Assembly (NCBI GenBank): GCA_013399305.1
Contig: VXAI01000038.1
Span: 4,628,118 to 4,692,117, forward strand
Source of the DNA: Rostratula benghalensis
Taxonomy: Eukaryota; Chordata; Aves; Charadriiformes; Rostratulidae
Reading direction: 5' to 3'
DNA: 64,000 bases
Shown: piece by piece, positions 39,374 to 52,946 of the stretch
Position numbering within the stretch: the first letter of the stretch is position 1
Layout of the letters: every line of letters starts with the position of its first letter
Made by a program: the position numbers and the translations under genes
Notes under the pieces: generated by a model
Told to the model about the DNA's origin: nothing
The model's input: only the letters and a program-made list of their open reading frames with translations
The model's database searches: none

Positions 39374-42300
39374 AAAACCACAGAAGTATTTTGAATTTGC
39401 TAGTTTAGCGAGTGTAATTTTCAGAAACTTTCAGACCAGTCTTCTTTTATCTGAAATGATTCAATTGGTGTATTTTAATTCCTACTGTAGAGGAAGTTGA
39501 CATTGACTAAACACACGAAAGTGAGTGCAGTGGCGAGAAAAACAAAAGATGCTTTTGTGGCACAACCAGTCTTCAACAAGGACATAGAATTTTCTGTATT
39601 TTCTTTTAAAACCTTAGAGTATCAACTATGAGGGTATGTTCATCATGAGAAACAGACATTCCTTTGTAGTACTTTAAAAAAGCCACCAAAAACTCCTCCA
39701 AAAAAGAGACCAGAATGAGCACTGCTATACATACTATTATTAGTAGCAAAGCTCAAGGAGACATGAGAATCTGGAATACCTCAATGAGGAACCCTCAGGT
39801 CAGAATTTTCAGTGAAACTGGAGTAATAAGGTCATGCTGGTTTGGATGCTGCAATTATTTTGTCATCTTTGCAACCAGCCAGGGCTTTTGTCTGGTTTGT
39901 AGGATGAGTTTGAAAGCTGTTTGTTGAGGGTTTGGGTTTTTGTTTGAATTATTTGGTTTTTTTTTTTCCTTCTCCTGTGGTGTAAACCCTGACAGCAAAA
40001 GTGAGAGGTCAGAGCAATGCAGGACTAAAGATATAGAGGAGATGAGATACTGGGGTGAGGTTTTCTGTTCGAGACTGGGTTATGAATTTAAATGAGGAGA
40101 TTATGCTACTAACTGCTTTTTTACCAACTAAAATATAAAACTGGTGTGGAATGTGCAAACCATAATCTACTTGAGATTACTTACACTTAAATATGATTTC
40201 AGAGAGAGGTTAAATGTTATGTAGCTGGCTTTTTCACTCTGTGAAAGCCACAGATGTTAAAAGCAAGAAGAGTAAAGCCAAAAGGAACTGAGTACTGATC
40301 AGCACAGTTGCATCATGATTCAGTCCTTTTTTTATTGCTAAATCTAATAGTTTTGATAAGCATAAGTAATGTGTGCAAGCATATTTCTTGCACATTATTC
40401 AATTTTCTTACAGCTACTTTGCCCTGTTTCAGTTACAAAACTTTTCTTATTAAACGAATTCATTATTAGGAGGAAGAAGGAACACTATTATGTGAAAAAA
40501 TAATATGTTGAAATGACTTCTCAGCATTGCATATTGATCAAAGCTGTCTAAATGCCAATGAGCTGGGACTTCTGCAGTCTTCCGTAACAGCTGATGCAGC
40601 CTAGTGATGCTTATTTTTAGACACAAAAGAAATAGTTGGAATTAGTAGTCTTTTCTATTAATTGCATTTATTGTTTTTTCTCAAGCACATCTTTAGTATG
40701 GGGGTGGTGAGAGGTGTGAGTGCACAGGACTGTTCATTTCCCGGTAGTTGCAAATTCTTTAATGTATCCCTATAGTTCATTACATGTCTTAAGAAAACAA
40801 GAGGGATTTATAAATACCCAATGGGTAAAATACTGTATATATAAATTGAAGTCCTTCAAATTGGACCAAGTCGGTCCATATGCAGTATACTTTTGAGCAT
40901 CAGTTGCCTATATAAAGTACTAGGCAAATAATATGTTTATTAATACAGAAATCTGGTGTTTATTTATGAAAGGTAATGTACAGAAAATCAATGGAAGAGG
41001 TGGAATGGCTGTCTTAAAAGGCTTGATTATAACCTAGTGCCTCATAGCTAAAACAAGTCAAGCGTGATCTCTATGTGTAAGTGATTCAAAATACTCTTTT
41101 GTGTTCCCACGGAGACACTCATTTGCTATTTAAACTATTGACCAGCCAAACTGAACTGCTGACAGATTGTTTTAGCATTTTGCTGGTTTTGCTACATGTA
41201 ATTAAAAGCATAAAAAGTTCACTATCAGGAAACATCAACACCAGCCATCTTCAACAAAGTCACAAAGCGTGTAAAAACCACAGAATTTATTATAATAAGA
41301 AAGATGATCTAGATAACAGAAAAATTTCCAAGAATTTTCATTTTTGTACTCATTGAACTTAGATGAAAGGAAAATTAGAGGAAACGTCTTCTTACCATGT
41401 TCTTACATTTCCCCTTGAAGGTACTTTTCACTTAAAAATATATATTTATTATATGTTTCTCTCCAGTTATGCCTGTATAAAGCTGTAGATATGTTTCAAT
41501 CATTACACAGTGAAATGTATAAATGATTTCAGGTGACCATGGGTCCTAGCCTAAGCACACTAAGAAGTGTGTTTCTTCTATGCCATCTATATCTGTTCCA
41601 AGTTGCATGAACCCCTAGTACAGCGGTGTGTTTCACTCACTAGAATTTCTCATATCTGTTACCAGTCGTAATCTCAGTCTTGTTTTACTGTCACAGCACT
41701 TGTGACCCATGTGGTTACAGAGTGGGAGGGCAGTGGAAGGGATGTTATGATGATCAGCATAATACATGCTTAAATCTTCTTTTATGGGAGACAAGGCAAT
41801 AATGGAAAGTGGAGATTCAAGCCTGCGCCATAATTCTTATTCATTGTGGTTTTTGTCAGATGGATTTGAAGCAAACTTGGACTCAAAATTGCAACTTGCA
41901 AAGAGGGCAACTGCAACAGACAAATGGAATATAGGTCTAGAGAGGAGATTTTCAGAATAAGGGCTGCCAGTTCTAGATACTTTTCTCTACTCAAAACCTC
42001 ACAGAGCTTCACTCATTCTAGCTTCATCACTTGTATATTTTATGTGGAAGATTTGCTCTTACTGTGACTGATGGAAAGTGCAAAATTTTCAGGACTGAAG
42101 CATTGTCCTAAGGATTATGCTTCACAGATTATGCCCCACAGAGCCTTTGAGATTCCATCTCAGACAGCACCTGTTTTCCAGAAGTTCCTTAGCAATCAAG
42201 CTTTTAGAACTGAAAATCCTCTTAAGGTACCTTAAGTCACATTACAGTCCCTTTAAAATGTTGATTCCTACATATTCCAGAGATTTAAAAGCAGTGCTGT

Positions 42301-45300
42301 TGTGGGAAGTGTTAAAATACCTGATTTTATAGATGCAGGTTATAATTGATGCTAGATGCGCACACACAGGAACTGAATAATTTCTTTAATCAACAGCTCA
42401 CAGCCAATTTACAGTGGATAATTAGTGCCACTTGCTGAGTGAGAGCAGAGCTAGAGTAACCAAATGCTTTAGGTGAGAAGTGGGTTGGGAAGAAAATCCA
42501 CAGTGCACACAGCACACATCATGCCCTGGAGACTTTCTTGCAAGCATAAAAGCAACTTTACAAAAGCAAACATGTTAACAAACTAAACAGGATTTGTTAA
42601 AGCTGTATATATTTAATAAACCTACTACAGAAAAGAGAATAACTTCTATTGTTTTGATGTTTTTGGAGATGGACTTCCAAAACATTCTTGTTTTCACTTA
42701 AGATAGATATCTATACCAGTGATCGCTTGTATTCCAGCCCACCTAGATATATTACTCTAGGTATGTTCCTCTCTTATTGCCTGGTTGTTCATGTTTGTTC
42801 TCCTCTTCTAAAGAACCTATTGCATTATTTCTCCCTATTTATGCCACCAGGAGAGGAATTAAGAAAACTATGATTAGTGTCATATTGTAGACTGTAGGGC
42901 AAAAATCTGCCATAGACAGGCTTGTCTGAAGTCATTGCTACTTGACTTTGACACTGTATCCAGATTTTCTCATTAAAATGTCAGACCATTTGCATAAACT
43001 TATATCAAGCTAGAAGAATATAAAATAACTCAAGTTTTCTCAATGCACTGAATACTTATGAAACTTTTTTCTACAGATTTTCACTAATTAACTTGTGGAA
43101 CTTTGTTTCAGTTAAACGATTAACTACTTCTGCCCTGCCTAATGATACATAGTATGATCATCCCCTTCTATTTCAACAGCACTGTTTTCTACAGTGGGAA
43201 CATTTTAGTTAAAAAAGCAGGATATCTAGTATCAGGTATTTCTCCCTTTCCACTTTTCCAAAAAGAGACTTCAGTAATCTGGCAATGCCATGTTCAACCA
43301 TAAAGAGCTGATGTGGTTACATACATTCTCAATTCTTTTGATTTTGCTCTTTCAATATATATTTCTTTCATATTAAAGCCTTCAGTTGTAGAAGTTGATT
43401 TTGGGAATCAGTAATACATATCCTTAATTGACCACTTCCTAATTCGTAAGATTTTATTTTCCTTTCATTAAAAGTAATGGTAAGACATACAGAACATATA
43501 CCTTCATTTCATAATTAAAAGTTACATTGAAATCAAAGTGCTAAATGAGAATTAAAGTAATGGTGTTCATATTTCTGTTGTTCAAAGGACAGCCTTTAGG
43601 CAAAGATGAACATTTTTTGAAAGACTCTTTGTATTTCCACTTAGAAATACATTGCCAGAATTTCTAAACAAGGTTTCCAAAACTATTTTCTCTCTCATTA
43701 TTTATGTTATTATCAAAGCTCAAAGCTTTAATCTTGATGTTGTATTTGTCCTTCACTGCAGCTACATGTGGATTTACTAACAGTGGGGTTCATTAATGCT
43801 GGGTCTCTGATATCTGTTCCTTTCCTTTCATCATTAATAGCATAGGATTTTAACTCATAAGGATAATGTTGATGGATATAATGAATGGCTTAGTGACTTC
43901 ATCTTTTCATCAGTGAGGTAGTCCAGTGACTTGCTGTTAATACTAATGAAGTTGCCAGTGAATCTGGAGAAAAAACATGAACTGCAATAGTTTAACATAG
44001 TAGAATTGAATTTGGATTTGAGTTTACAATATTGGTAACTGTAACAACTTACTGGATGCAGAAAATGCTCTTATTAGACTTCACAAGGTAGCACTTCCAG
44101 AGTTGCGAACAAAGGCTATGTTTCTGTGGATGTTTTGCATACCTATCAAAGAAAATACTGGCTTTCTCCTAAGCAAATAAAAAATACCAAAGGAATATAA
44201 TGAAAAACAGTGATGATTCAGTTAATTATTTGTTTCCGTTCATTGTTAAGATCTTTACTGTTGGTAACACTTAAAACAATTGGCCATCTATGTTTCAGTA
44301 GGTGTTCTAATTCCTTTAAGTAAACTGATGCCCTTGCCCTCATTGCTACTTTGGGCGTGCAAAAGAGAAATAGTGGGCTTGAAGAAAATCTCAGATCAAG
44401 TAAGTTTTAAAAATACGGTAGAACTGCATCTTCTTGGTTCTGTGTGTGTTGCGGAGAAGGTACTTGACCATCCTCTCAGATGGGGCATTCCAATTTTATT
44501 CCAGTGAGGAAGCCAGTTTCATTCTCTGATAGTCCTCCCTGCCTGACTGACCTTGTTTTCTGCCAAAGGGAACAAGATCTCAGGATGGTTTGTGGTGTAG
44601 TCCTACCCATTGTATCCCTGTGGCCACCACCGCCAACTTAGAGGAAGTATTGTAGCCATTCACAGATAGTAAGTAAAAGATGCTAATAGGTGGGATTTAA
44701 ACTGTGTGCAGAAATCTGGAAATGAGCATAATTCAGTGTTCCAACAGTATTGCTTGGATTAGGTTAGGGTGTTTGGAATGAGTCAGAGAGTTCCCTAAGC
44801 AGCGCTGGTAACTGAAAAAGCACGGCTCCTCTCAGTGGAAGGGAAACCAGGATGTAAATGTGACCAGAGGAGCTGTCTAGGAAACGTAACAGAAATGATG
44901 ACCCAGAAGTTACTGCGCATTCCTTGTCAGTTTAGACTTCAGAACAGGTGTTAGCCACAGTCTCCTGGCAAAATTGTATCTTTGCTAATTAAATTCTGCT
45001 CTGCTGAATTCCCCCTGAAATTTTAATTGGATTTTGTATTTCTTACTGTATGCCATAAATTGTTTTATGAAGCTGCTTTGTGCTATTAAATGGCTGCATT
45101 TAATTGGTGGGTGACATACTCCTATCCTCTTAGACAGTGTCTTACCCTTTGTGAAGTAATTGAAAATTTATTATTGGTGGTAGATAAAATCCATGAAATC
45201 TTAATCAAACAAAACATGTTTTTTTGTTTCACCCGATCTTCTCAAGTGATCTAATTTGGCTAAAACCCGTGTTAGAGAATTGTCTCAAGTGAAAATAGAG

Positions 45301-46545
45301 GTAAAACTGTGAAGTGTTTCCTTCTTCAAAAAAGTCACAAAAACAAACCCTGAAACCCCAACTTCATCCATGCTGAGAACCAATTTATAAAGCGAGTATA
45401 TTATAAAGACAGATTATAAATGAACTAAATTGAAACATTGCTTTCATGAGGCAGATGTATTTTGGAAGTATGGTGCCAGAAATGGTTTTTCTCTGTGCTT
45501 TAGCTAATTCACAAATTAGCACTTCATAACACAATTAAACTGGATTTAGGTAATAATAGAGCCATAAACACTTTACAGTCTACCAAAGTTGAAGTTAAGG
45601 CAGACAGCTTGAAAGCAAAATTGTTCCCCTTGTTATTTTCCTAATATGCTTCTAATTAATTTTCCTTTTTAAGAATGGCCTTTCTTTGTTGCAATACTCT
45701 TTATTTTTTTGGGTTGTCTTTTCAAATTCGATTTGATTTTTTCCCCTGTTCTGTCATTTAAGTGCAAAATTACTTCTAGTCTTTGTAAACTGGAACTGAT
45801 TTTTCCTTGATAATGCCATTTTTCCCATGATTGGCTTTCTGACACTGGCTAGTGTCAGATGATAAAGATGGTAAAAGCATCAGAAAGCAGGTGCCTGGTG
45901 CTAGCCTCTGACGTTCGTTCCAATAGCCCTTCCAGGCTGAAAAATGTCTATTCACAGATCCTTACCAGATATAAACTTTCATGACTCTATTGATAATCAA
46001 CACTCTCTGAGCATCTGGAGTTGTATTGCTGTTTTTCTCTGAAAAAAAAATATTGTCCTACTGCACTTCGTGAGTTAGTAATGACCATATTGACATACGG
46101 TAACTGCAGAACACGGGGGAAGGTAAGTGCAGCTGCTGATATGTAAAACTCATGGTAGAACAGCACACACTTCAAAGATTATTCTCAACATAGTCAGGGA
46201 AAATGGTTTTTCAAAGAAAATATTGTTCCTGAATATGCAACTCAGATGTCAGTCCTCGGGATTTTGCTAGTATCACGTACAACAAATATGATGGTTTGGT
46301 GATTATTATTTTTTTTTCCTTTTGGTATTAATTTTTACTTAATAGGATCATTCTTGATATCCTTGATGTCCTTGATGAGAATGTCTGTAGCTAGGTGTAT
46401 ATTTGTATGTATTATTTTATGCTTTAGACCATGTATTCATACTCTGCTATTTAGAGTCATTAAACATTTCAAAATCTGGATATGTAAAAAGAAGTTTAGT
46501 ATAATTCTAAGTATTACTGTTTTCAGAAAAAACTCTCCATTTCTT

Positions 46546-46575
46546 TTTTTTTTATTATTATTATTTCTTCCCCTT
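46546..46575 (+). repeat. T run with (TTA)n
   Basis: A poly(T) run is followed by four TTA/ATT units and a T/C-rich tail within intron 5. Confidence 0.7.
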
Positions 46576-49500
46576 TTTCAGCTGTTTTTTAACAGATTAC
46601 TTGCTAGTTTGCCAGTAAGATCTTTAAGTGTTGGCATTATGTTAATTCTATGTCTTCAACTACAGAAAATGTTAACAAGATCATGCTATTTTCCTTATTT
46701 AATGATGCGTCAATAGTTATAAGGCCATTTGGGATAGTGAAGAGGATACAGTTTGATGAGTGCACCATAGATTTTTGTATTATTTATTCTAATTAAGCTG
46801 GCAGGCAGCCTCCTATGTATTTCATCCAAAACAAACAAACAGACGAACTGGGAAGGAAAGTTTTGTTTAAATTCTCCTCCACTTCACATTTAATATTATT
46901 AGACCATTCCCCACCCACTTTGTGCTAGTAAGTGTTCTACAGTTGTTAATCTATTTTATAATTGTGGTTCTGATATTGGAAGGGGTTGTTATCAGTGATC
47001 TCCAGCTATAGGACAGTAAGGCTGCAGGGAGAATTTGAGATGTTTGAGGAGGTGCAAACATTGAGCATGTAGCTTAAAGCTCAGTGGTGCATCCTTGCAG
47101 GGAGGTACTCGCTCACCATCCTGCTCCTGGGCTTCTGGTGTTTGCTGTGTTTGTGACCACAGGAATATGGGTGCTTTGTGTTTTCTGAGGTTGGGGTTGA
47201 CCCTCCCCTTTTGTGTTCACATGCATTTATGTTTATGTTACTTATGTTACTGGTACAGCATTTACTGTTGTTAATGGCCAGATAGTTCCATCAAAATGAA
47301 GAGTCTAGCCTGTGTAGTCCTCCAGTAAGGGCTTGTTCGCATCAGCCCTTTTAGTTGTATTTTTTGTAAGCATATTTACCGACAGTTTTTAAACAGTACT
47401 GCATTGTTACAAGCTTGCAATCTGGGTGGGTTTTGATTTCCTTGAAGAAAAAGCATCCCATTTCTTCCCCTTCATCTCAGCAACATTTTTTGTTTCAATA
47501 ACTTTAGTACTTTGCAAAGCAAGAATAAAACGTAGTTTGTGTTTCGGTGAGGGCTTGGTACAGGGAAGGTGATAAAGTATTTCTTAGTGAATTCACTACT
47601 CTATGTACAAGTTGAATGTAATTACAGACCTTGTGCCCAGGAAAGCATTGGGTTTGTTGCCTTTCCACTCATCTAACAGCTCCATGAGATGTTCCAGGTC
47701 AAAGTGGCTGTTAAAAGCCACTTGGGATAGTTCAGCTCTTCAGTGTTCCCACTTCTAACCTGTGACCAAATGACAGGATAAAACTCCAATGAGAGAGATC
47801 GGTATCTTTGACTCATTGCCTTCCAAAGATACATATTGCATATTTTCATGTTTGGTTTGGTGTGTTGTTTTTTTCTACAAAAGAGGCCTTTCATTCTAAC
47901 CTTTGGACGAATATTTACCTTATACAATGATAGTAATAAAATATTTCCTAAGAAATACTACAGCATATATATACTTGTAACAGCCTGCAGCAGTAATTCA
48001 AATTATTCAATATTATACAAAGTTGGGAGCACCACAGATAGGACAATGGCTTAACAAATATGTTGACAAGGTGGCTGTTAGATACCTGTGGCACTGATGT
48101 GCTCCTGAGCCATTACAACCTCCTGGAGACCTAGGATGCTACAGGGCAGGGGAAGAAGCCAATTTTCATGTTTATGGTAACAGAGCTCACTGTACTTTCA
48201 GCATCTTGCTTCTACACAGAAGGAATGTGTTCCCTGCAAATAATAATTTTCCAATCCGTGATAACAAGATAACACTTTTAAAAGGAAGGACAAAGTTACC
48301 AAGTATGACTATCAATGCAGATATCAACACATGATACAAATCAGCCTTGGGTTGTACCTTGTATTCTGTATGCTACAGAATGCCTTGGTACAAGGGAGAA
48401 GGCAGTTAAAATAGGGAACGCACAAGCACAGGTATGGAATACTGTAGGTTCATGTGAAAATATTGCCAAGGTGTTTGATTTTTTAAATTTTTTTTTGGTG
48501 TCGTTTGGAACAGAATTTCAGTCATAATTCCTTCAGGAATAAAGCTGTGCATTTGTAAGTGTCAAAAAAATAGTGATTATGGGGTACTATTAATAGCATT
48601 TTCCATTTCTGCATTGTATATTATACATTACTGTATTATTCATGTGTTTTTCTCACAGTTTTTTGAAGGGTATTTATTTCAAAGGACATGAGAGGTGCAG
48701 TCCACATGGGCCTCTCAGCATAAAGATGTAGTGATTTAACTTTTGTATTTGAGGCTGATTCCCTTTTATGTATGTTAAAATATTGTACTGGCTTCTTTTT
48801 AATGAACATTTACATACAGATATCCTGCTTTTTCAGCCCAAGAGGCAACCTTATGTAATACATATTTGCATATTGACACAGTTATAGTACTAGAACTGGA
48901 GGAAAACAGAATAAAAGTCAACAGAGTGTGTTAAAATCTACTTGCAGGGAAAAGTTCCTTTAAGTGTTGGCCTTATCTTGTCTGAGCTGCTTCTACTTCA
49001 AGAAATAGGCATAGCCTCGGGCAATGCCTGGAGTTGCTACTCAGAAGAGAAGTGAATGTTAGAAAAGTTAAAGACAATTTTGTTAACTTAAAAACTTCTT
49101 AAAAGTACAGTGATGAAGCCTTCTTGGTATAGTACCTGGGAATGTCAATGCAAACCAGAGGGGAATTACAAGATACCAAGTAAAACAGGATATTACCTAT
49201 AGGGCAGGATTTATCGTGGCTTTGTGGTACATAAAAGTCTAAATATTAAAATGGACTAGAGTAAGTGAACTGTTCTTGTGTGGAAAATGTGAAAGGATGT
49301 TGCTTCTGCCATGGATTTCTGAGAAGGTAGCTGCTTAACGCTGTGTTTCGGTTTCTTCAGGGTTACAGTCTTCTGTGCCAGTTAATGCAGAGAGCTGAAG
49401 TACATGTCTTTCTCCTTCCATGGCCTTGTCCCATCCCCTGTTAAACCACTACTACTTCCTGGTACCTTGTGCATACCTATCCACAACAATTAGCATCTTG

Positions 49501-52500
49501 TTACCCGCCAAATAACTTCTCTTTGTGTGCCAGTTCTATAGCCTGGAGGACTGAATGTCAAAAGAATTTATTCTTGCCTCTTTCAGCGTCCTAGGAAAGT
49601 AGTTGGGATACTGCCAACAAACCTGTGCTGTCTTTTCTGATATAGGTGTCACAACAGAGTTTCCTACAGGAAAGTCCTCTGAGCCTTGAGTCACACAGCT
49701 CCCACTGAAATATTTGGAGAAGGCAGCAAGGGAGTTTATGATACCAACCAGGCTGTGTGAAGGACGTCTAGGAATGTTAGAGGTCTAGTGCAATTCTGAG
49801 GAAATATTGATGTAGTTCTAACAAGATCAAGGTCTATAATTAACATTCCTATAAACTTCATTCACATGGTGCTGTATAAATAGTTCTCCACAGCAAAGGT
49901 ACATGTAAATATCCTTGAAAAAGCTTTTAGAAGACTTATCCTTTAGAAGAGGACGTATCCAGATAGGAAATTATATTAGGAAAAAGTTCACAAATCTATA
50001 TATCTGGATGACTTTAGTCAGTATTCATTTATAACTCGCTCATTACTAACAGAAAATTAATTTGTGCAAGCTCAGTTGTGTCCAAAAGCAACCTTAATTC
50101 TATATGTGTGAATTCATGTGAGTTTTTTAATGTTCTTATGATGTCTAATTCTTATAATTTTTTTTTTTATTTTTTTTAGCATATTATTGTTAGACAGTAA
50201 ATGGGAGCAATGTTGCTGTTCTTCACAACCAGATCTTTACTTAAAAGTCTTTTAGGTACCGTGATGTCCTGAATACTGGATGTAAAGACAGCATAACATT
50301 CCAGAACATTGCATCACACAACATTGGAAGCTAACATAACTTAATGAATAAATATTTTTCTAAATTGAACAAATGGCACAGGCACCAGACAGCAGGGCTT
50401 TCTTCTACAAATTATATTTTTCTCCTTGTGGCTTTGGATTTCTAATACAGCTATGGAATAAATAAGCAGAGTAGAGTATTAATGCAGTTGTATAAATAAT
50501 GTTAAGGTTGCCAGATGTTGTTCATTTTTCCTCTCCTTTTTTACATCAGCATTAAAATTGTAGGCTGATAGTGGGTTGTGGGGAACTTAGATATGTAAGA
50601 CCAAGTGTTGTAAGGTATTAAAAATTTAGCTTATACAGATGATGCATTCTGATTCATTTGTTTGGATATACCGCCCCCTTCTACTTCCAATTTTGAAAAG
50701 GTGAACCCTTAAATTAGATAAAAGCGCAAAAGTCCAACTTGTATAGTTTTTCAATGAAGTTTTCTCTGAAGTAAAAAAATTGTGAGATGTATTTACCTGT
50801 TAGAAAACAATATTCAGTGTCTCAGCTCTGTGATCGTTTCTGGATGATATATAATTATTTTGGACACCAATTTTCCACTGCATAAATTTCAAGTTATGTA
50901 GGCAAATTAGATAAATGTGTAGGGATTGGCTCAAAACGCGGAGATGAGTACAAGTTGCAATGACGAAATCAAGGGTATGGGTGCAAATATAAGTACTTGT
51001 TTTCTACACATGACCTTTTTCCTCAATAAAGGGTGGGAGGAGAAAATAATTTGTCATCTTCACCCACTTAGTATGGATGTACGTTTTACTATACAAGTTC
51101 TGTTCTTGGAAACACGGCCTACTCAAGAGTAGAAGACAGTGGCTAATATTTTTTCTCAAACATCAGAAAGTCTTCAGTTTTATGCAAGAAGTTGGGGTTG
51201 AGGGCATTTATATTGATCTTCAAAACTGTCTTTTTGGAATACAGTTGAGAAATTCAGTATATATTTGCATCAAAGTACAATTTTTTTCCCCTGTGTACAC
51301 AAGTTGGATCTTTAATATTATGCAAAAAGATAACAGTACTTTCAAATTGAATCATTAGTTATACGTACGCCTCATTTAAAAACACGTAAAGAGATTTCAT
51401 TTTTGATTCTTTAGTTGATGAGACTACCCAGGCAAAATCTATTCTATTTTTAGCTATTTTGCAAGTATGTCCTTATTAATACAAGTATTTCCTTAAATCT
51501 GCAAGTTAGGTATTGCCAAATTAATTTGCTCAGCTATGTACAAGCAGGCATAGGAAACTGTCCGAGTGAAGACTGAGCAGCAGCTGAAAGAGGCTGAATA
51601 GGTTCAAGATACTGGCAGGTCTTCAGAATTGCTTCAGTTGTGGAGATAGTTGTGGAGATGTACTGTCAACAGAACAAGGTGACCAGGACAATGGCATAGA
51701 CCAGAATGATGGTATTTACTGACTGAAGTATTTGTGGCTTCCTTCTACTCATTCAAAACTGCTGTAACTGACTTCTCATGGGTGATTTTGCCCTCACTAT
51801 GCTCAATCAGATTATCCAGTTGTTATGGGCTGCTTGTGCAAAAAAATGTACGGCACATCTTTTAAAAGAGCAATAAAGTTGACTTTTTAAATGCTATACA
51901 TGTTTAATTATTTAGTCTCTTGGGAAATAAATTAACAGAATGCTGCATAGATCCACTGGAAGTATCACAGTCAAACAGAGCTCTTGTCAACCTGTTTATT
52001 TATGGAATTTATGTAATAATCCAATTAACATTTCAGAGATGAATAATTCATTTTCTGAATTTTGTTCAGGTGAAGATTTTTAGCCCTGTATATTAAATAT
52101 GTGCACTTAATTATTCTTTTTACACTGGAGGTTTTTGGATATGGTAGAAAGTTCAAGTAGGCCTTGAGTAGTCTCTTGGCATTTTGAGTTAGTCCTTCAA
52201 CAAATATACCACAGTTAGCTTCCTGGGAGATGTGCTTAGGTTCTTATTAAGGTTAAATCTTGTGAGCTGGGCGAAACAAATGTTGTTTTTATGTAAGCAT
52301 TTTCAATGCTGAGGTATGGTATTGAAGATATTTATTCTTTTTATTTAACTTTGACTTGATTTCTTTGACTTAAATGTGGAAGAAAATAGTTGTGAATGAT
52401 GCAGTAACATTTTCTTAAGCCTTGAAACATAGTAAATACTTTCTATTTTCACTTTGTACATTACTCTGGAAAAAAGCCCATTGTCTGCTCACCTGATTGC

Positions 52501-52933
52501 ACTTGTCTCTTCAAAATGGTTATTTCACTTGAGTTCTGTTCATTTCGTGATTTAGTGGCATTGAAATAGATCACTTAAGAATTCATGTATTCATTTTTAT
52601 CATATTTACATCAGCTGCAGTTCACATTCAAATAGCAATTTGTTATTTCTGCCTAAATGTTGCTTTCCTCAGCAACGTCTGATATCATCCTTACGGTTGT
52701 ATACTGCAATTGCTTCCTGTGTCTTTGAAGATCTACTCTTATGAGAATTGAAAGTAAATTTCTTGGTCCTTCTGTATTGCTGATAATCAAATTGAGCTTC
52801 AAGAAAATAGACCAAAATAGACCATTATCCTGGGCTTCTTAATATTCAGCTTCCCAGTATTCTGCCATAGTCTACTTTTAATTACAAATGAAACTAAGCT
52901 TCTCCCACCTCCCCTGATTAAAAAATCTCTTAC

Positions 52934-52946
52934 ATATATATATATA
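52934..52946. repeat. (AT)n microsatellite
   Basis: A short AT dinucleotide run of about six units in intron 5. Confidence 0.75.

Noticed and set aside
40055..40085. A tRNA-like T-loop (ttctgttcgagactggg)
   Set aside because: No matching A box, anticodon arm or acceptor stem was found around it.
46354..46716. A 120-codon + strand open frame with hydrophobic stretches
   Set aside because: The hydrophobic part comes from a T run and (TTA)n repeat. There is no coherent membrane protein pattern.
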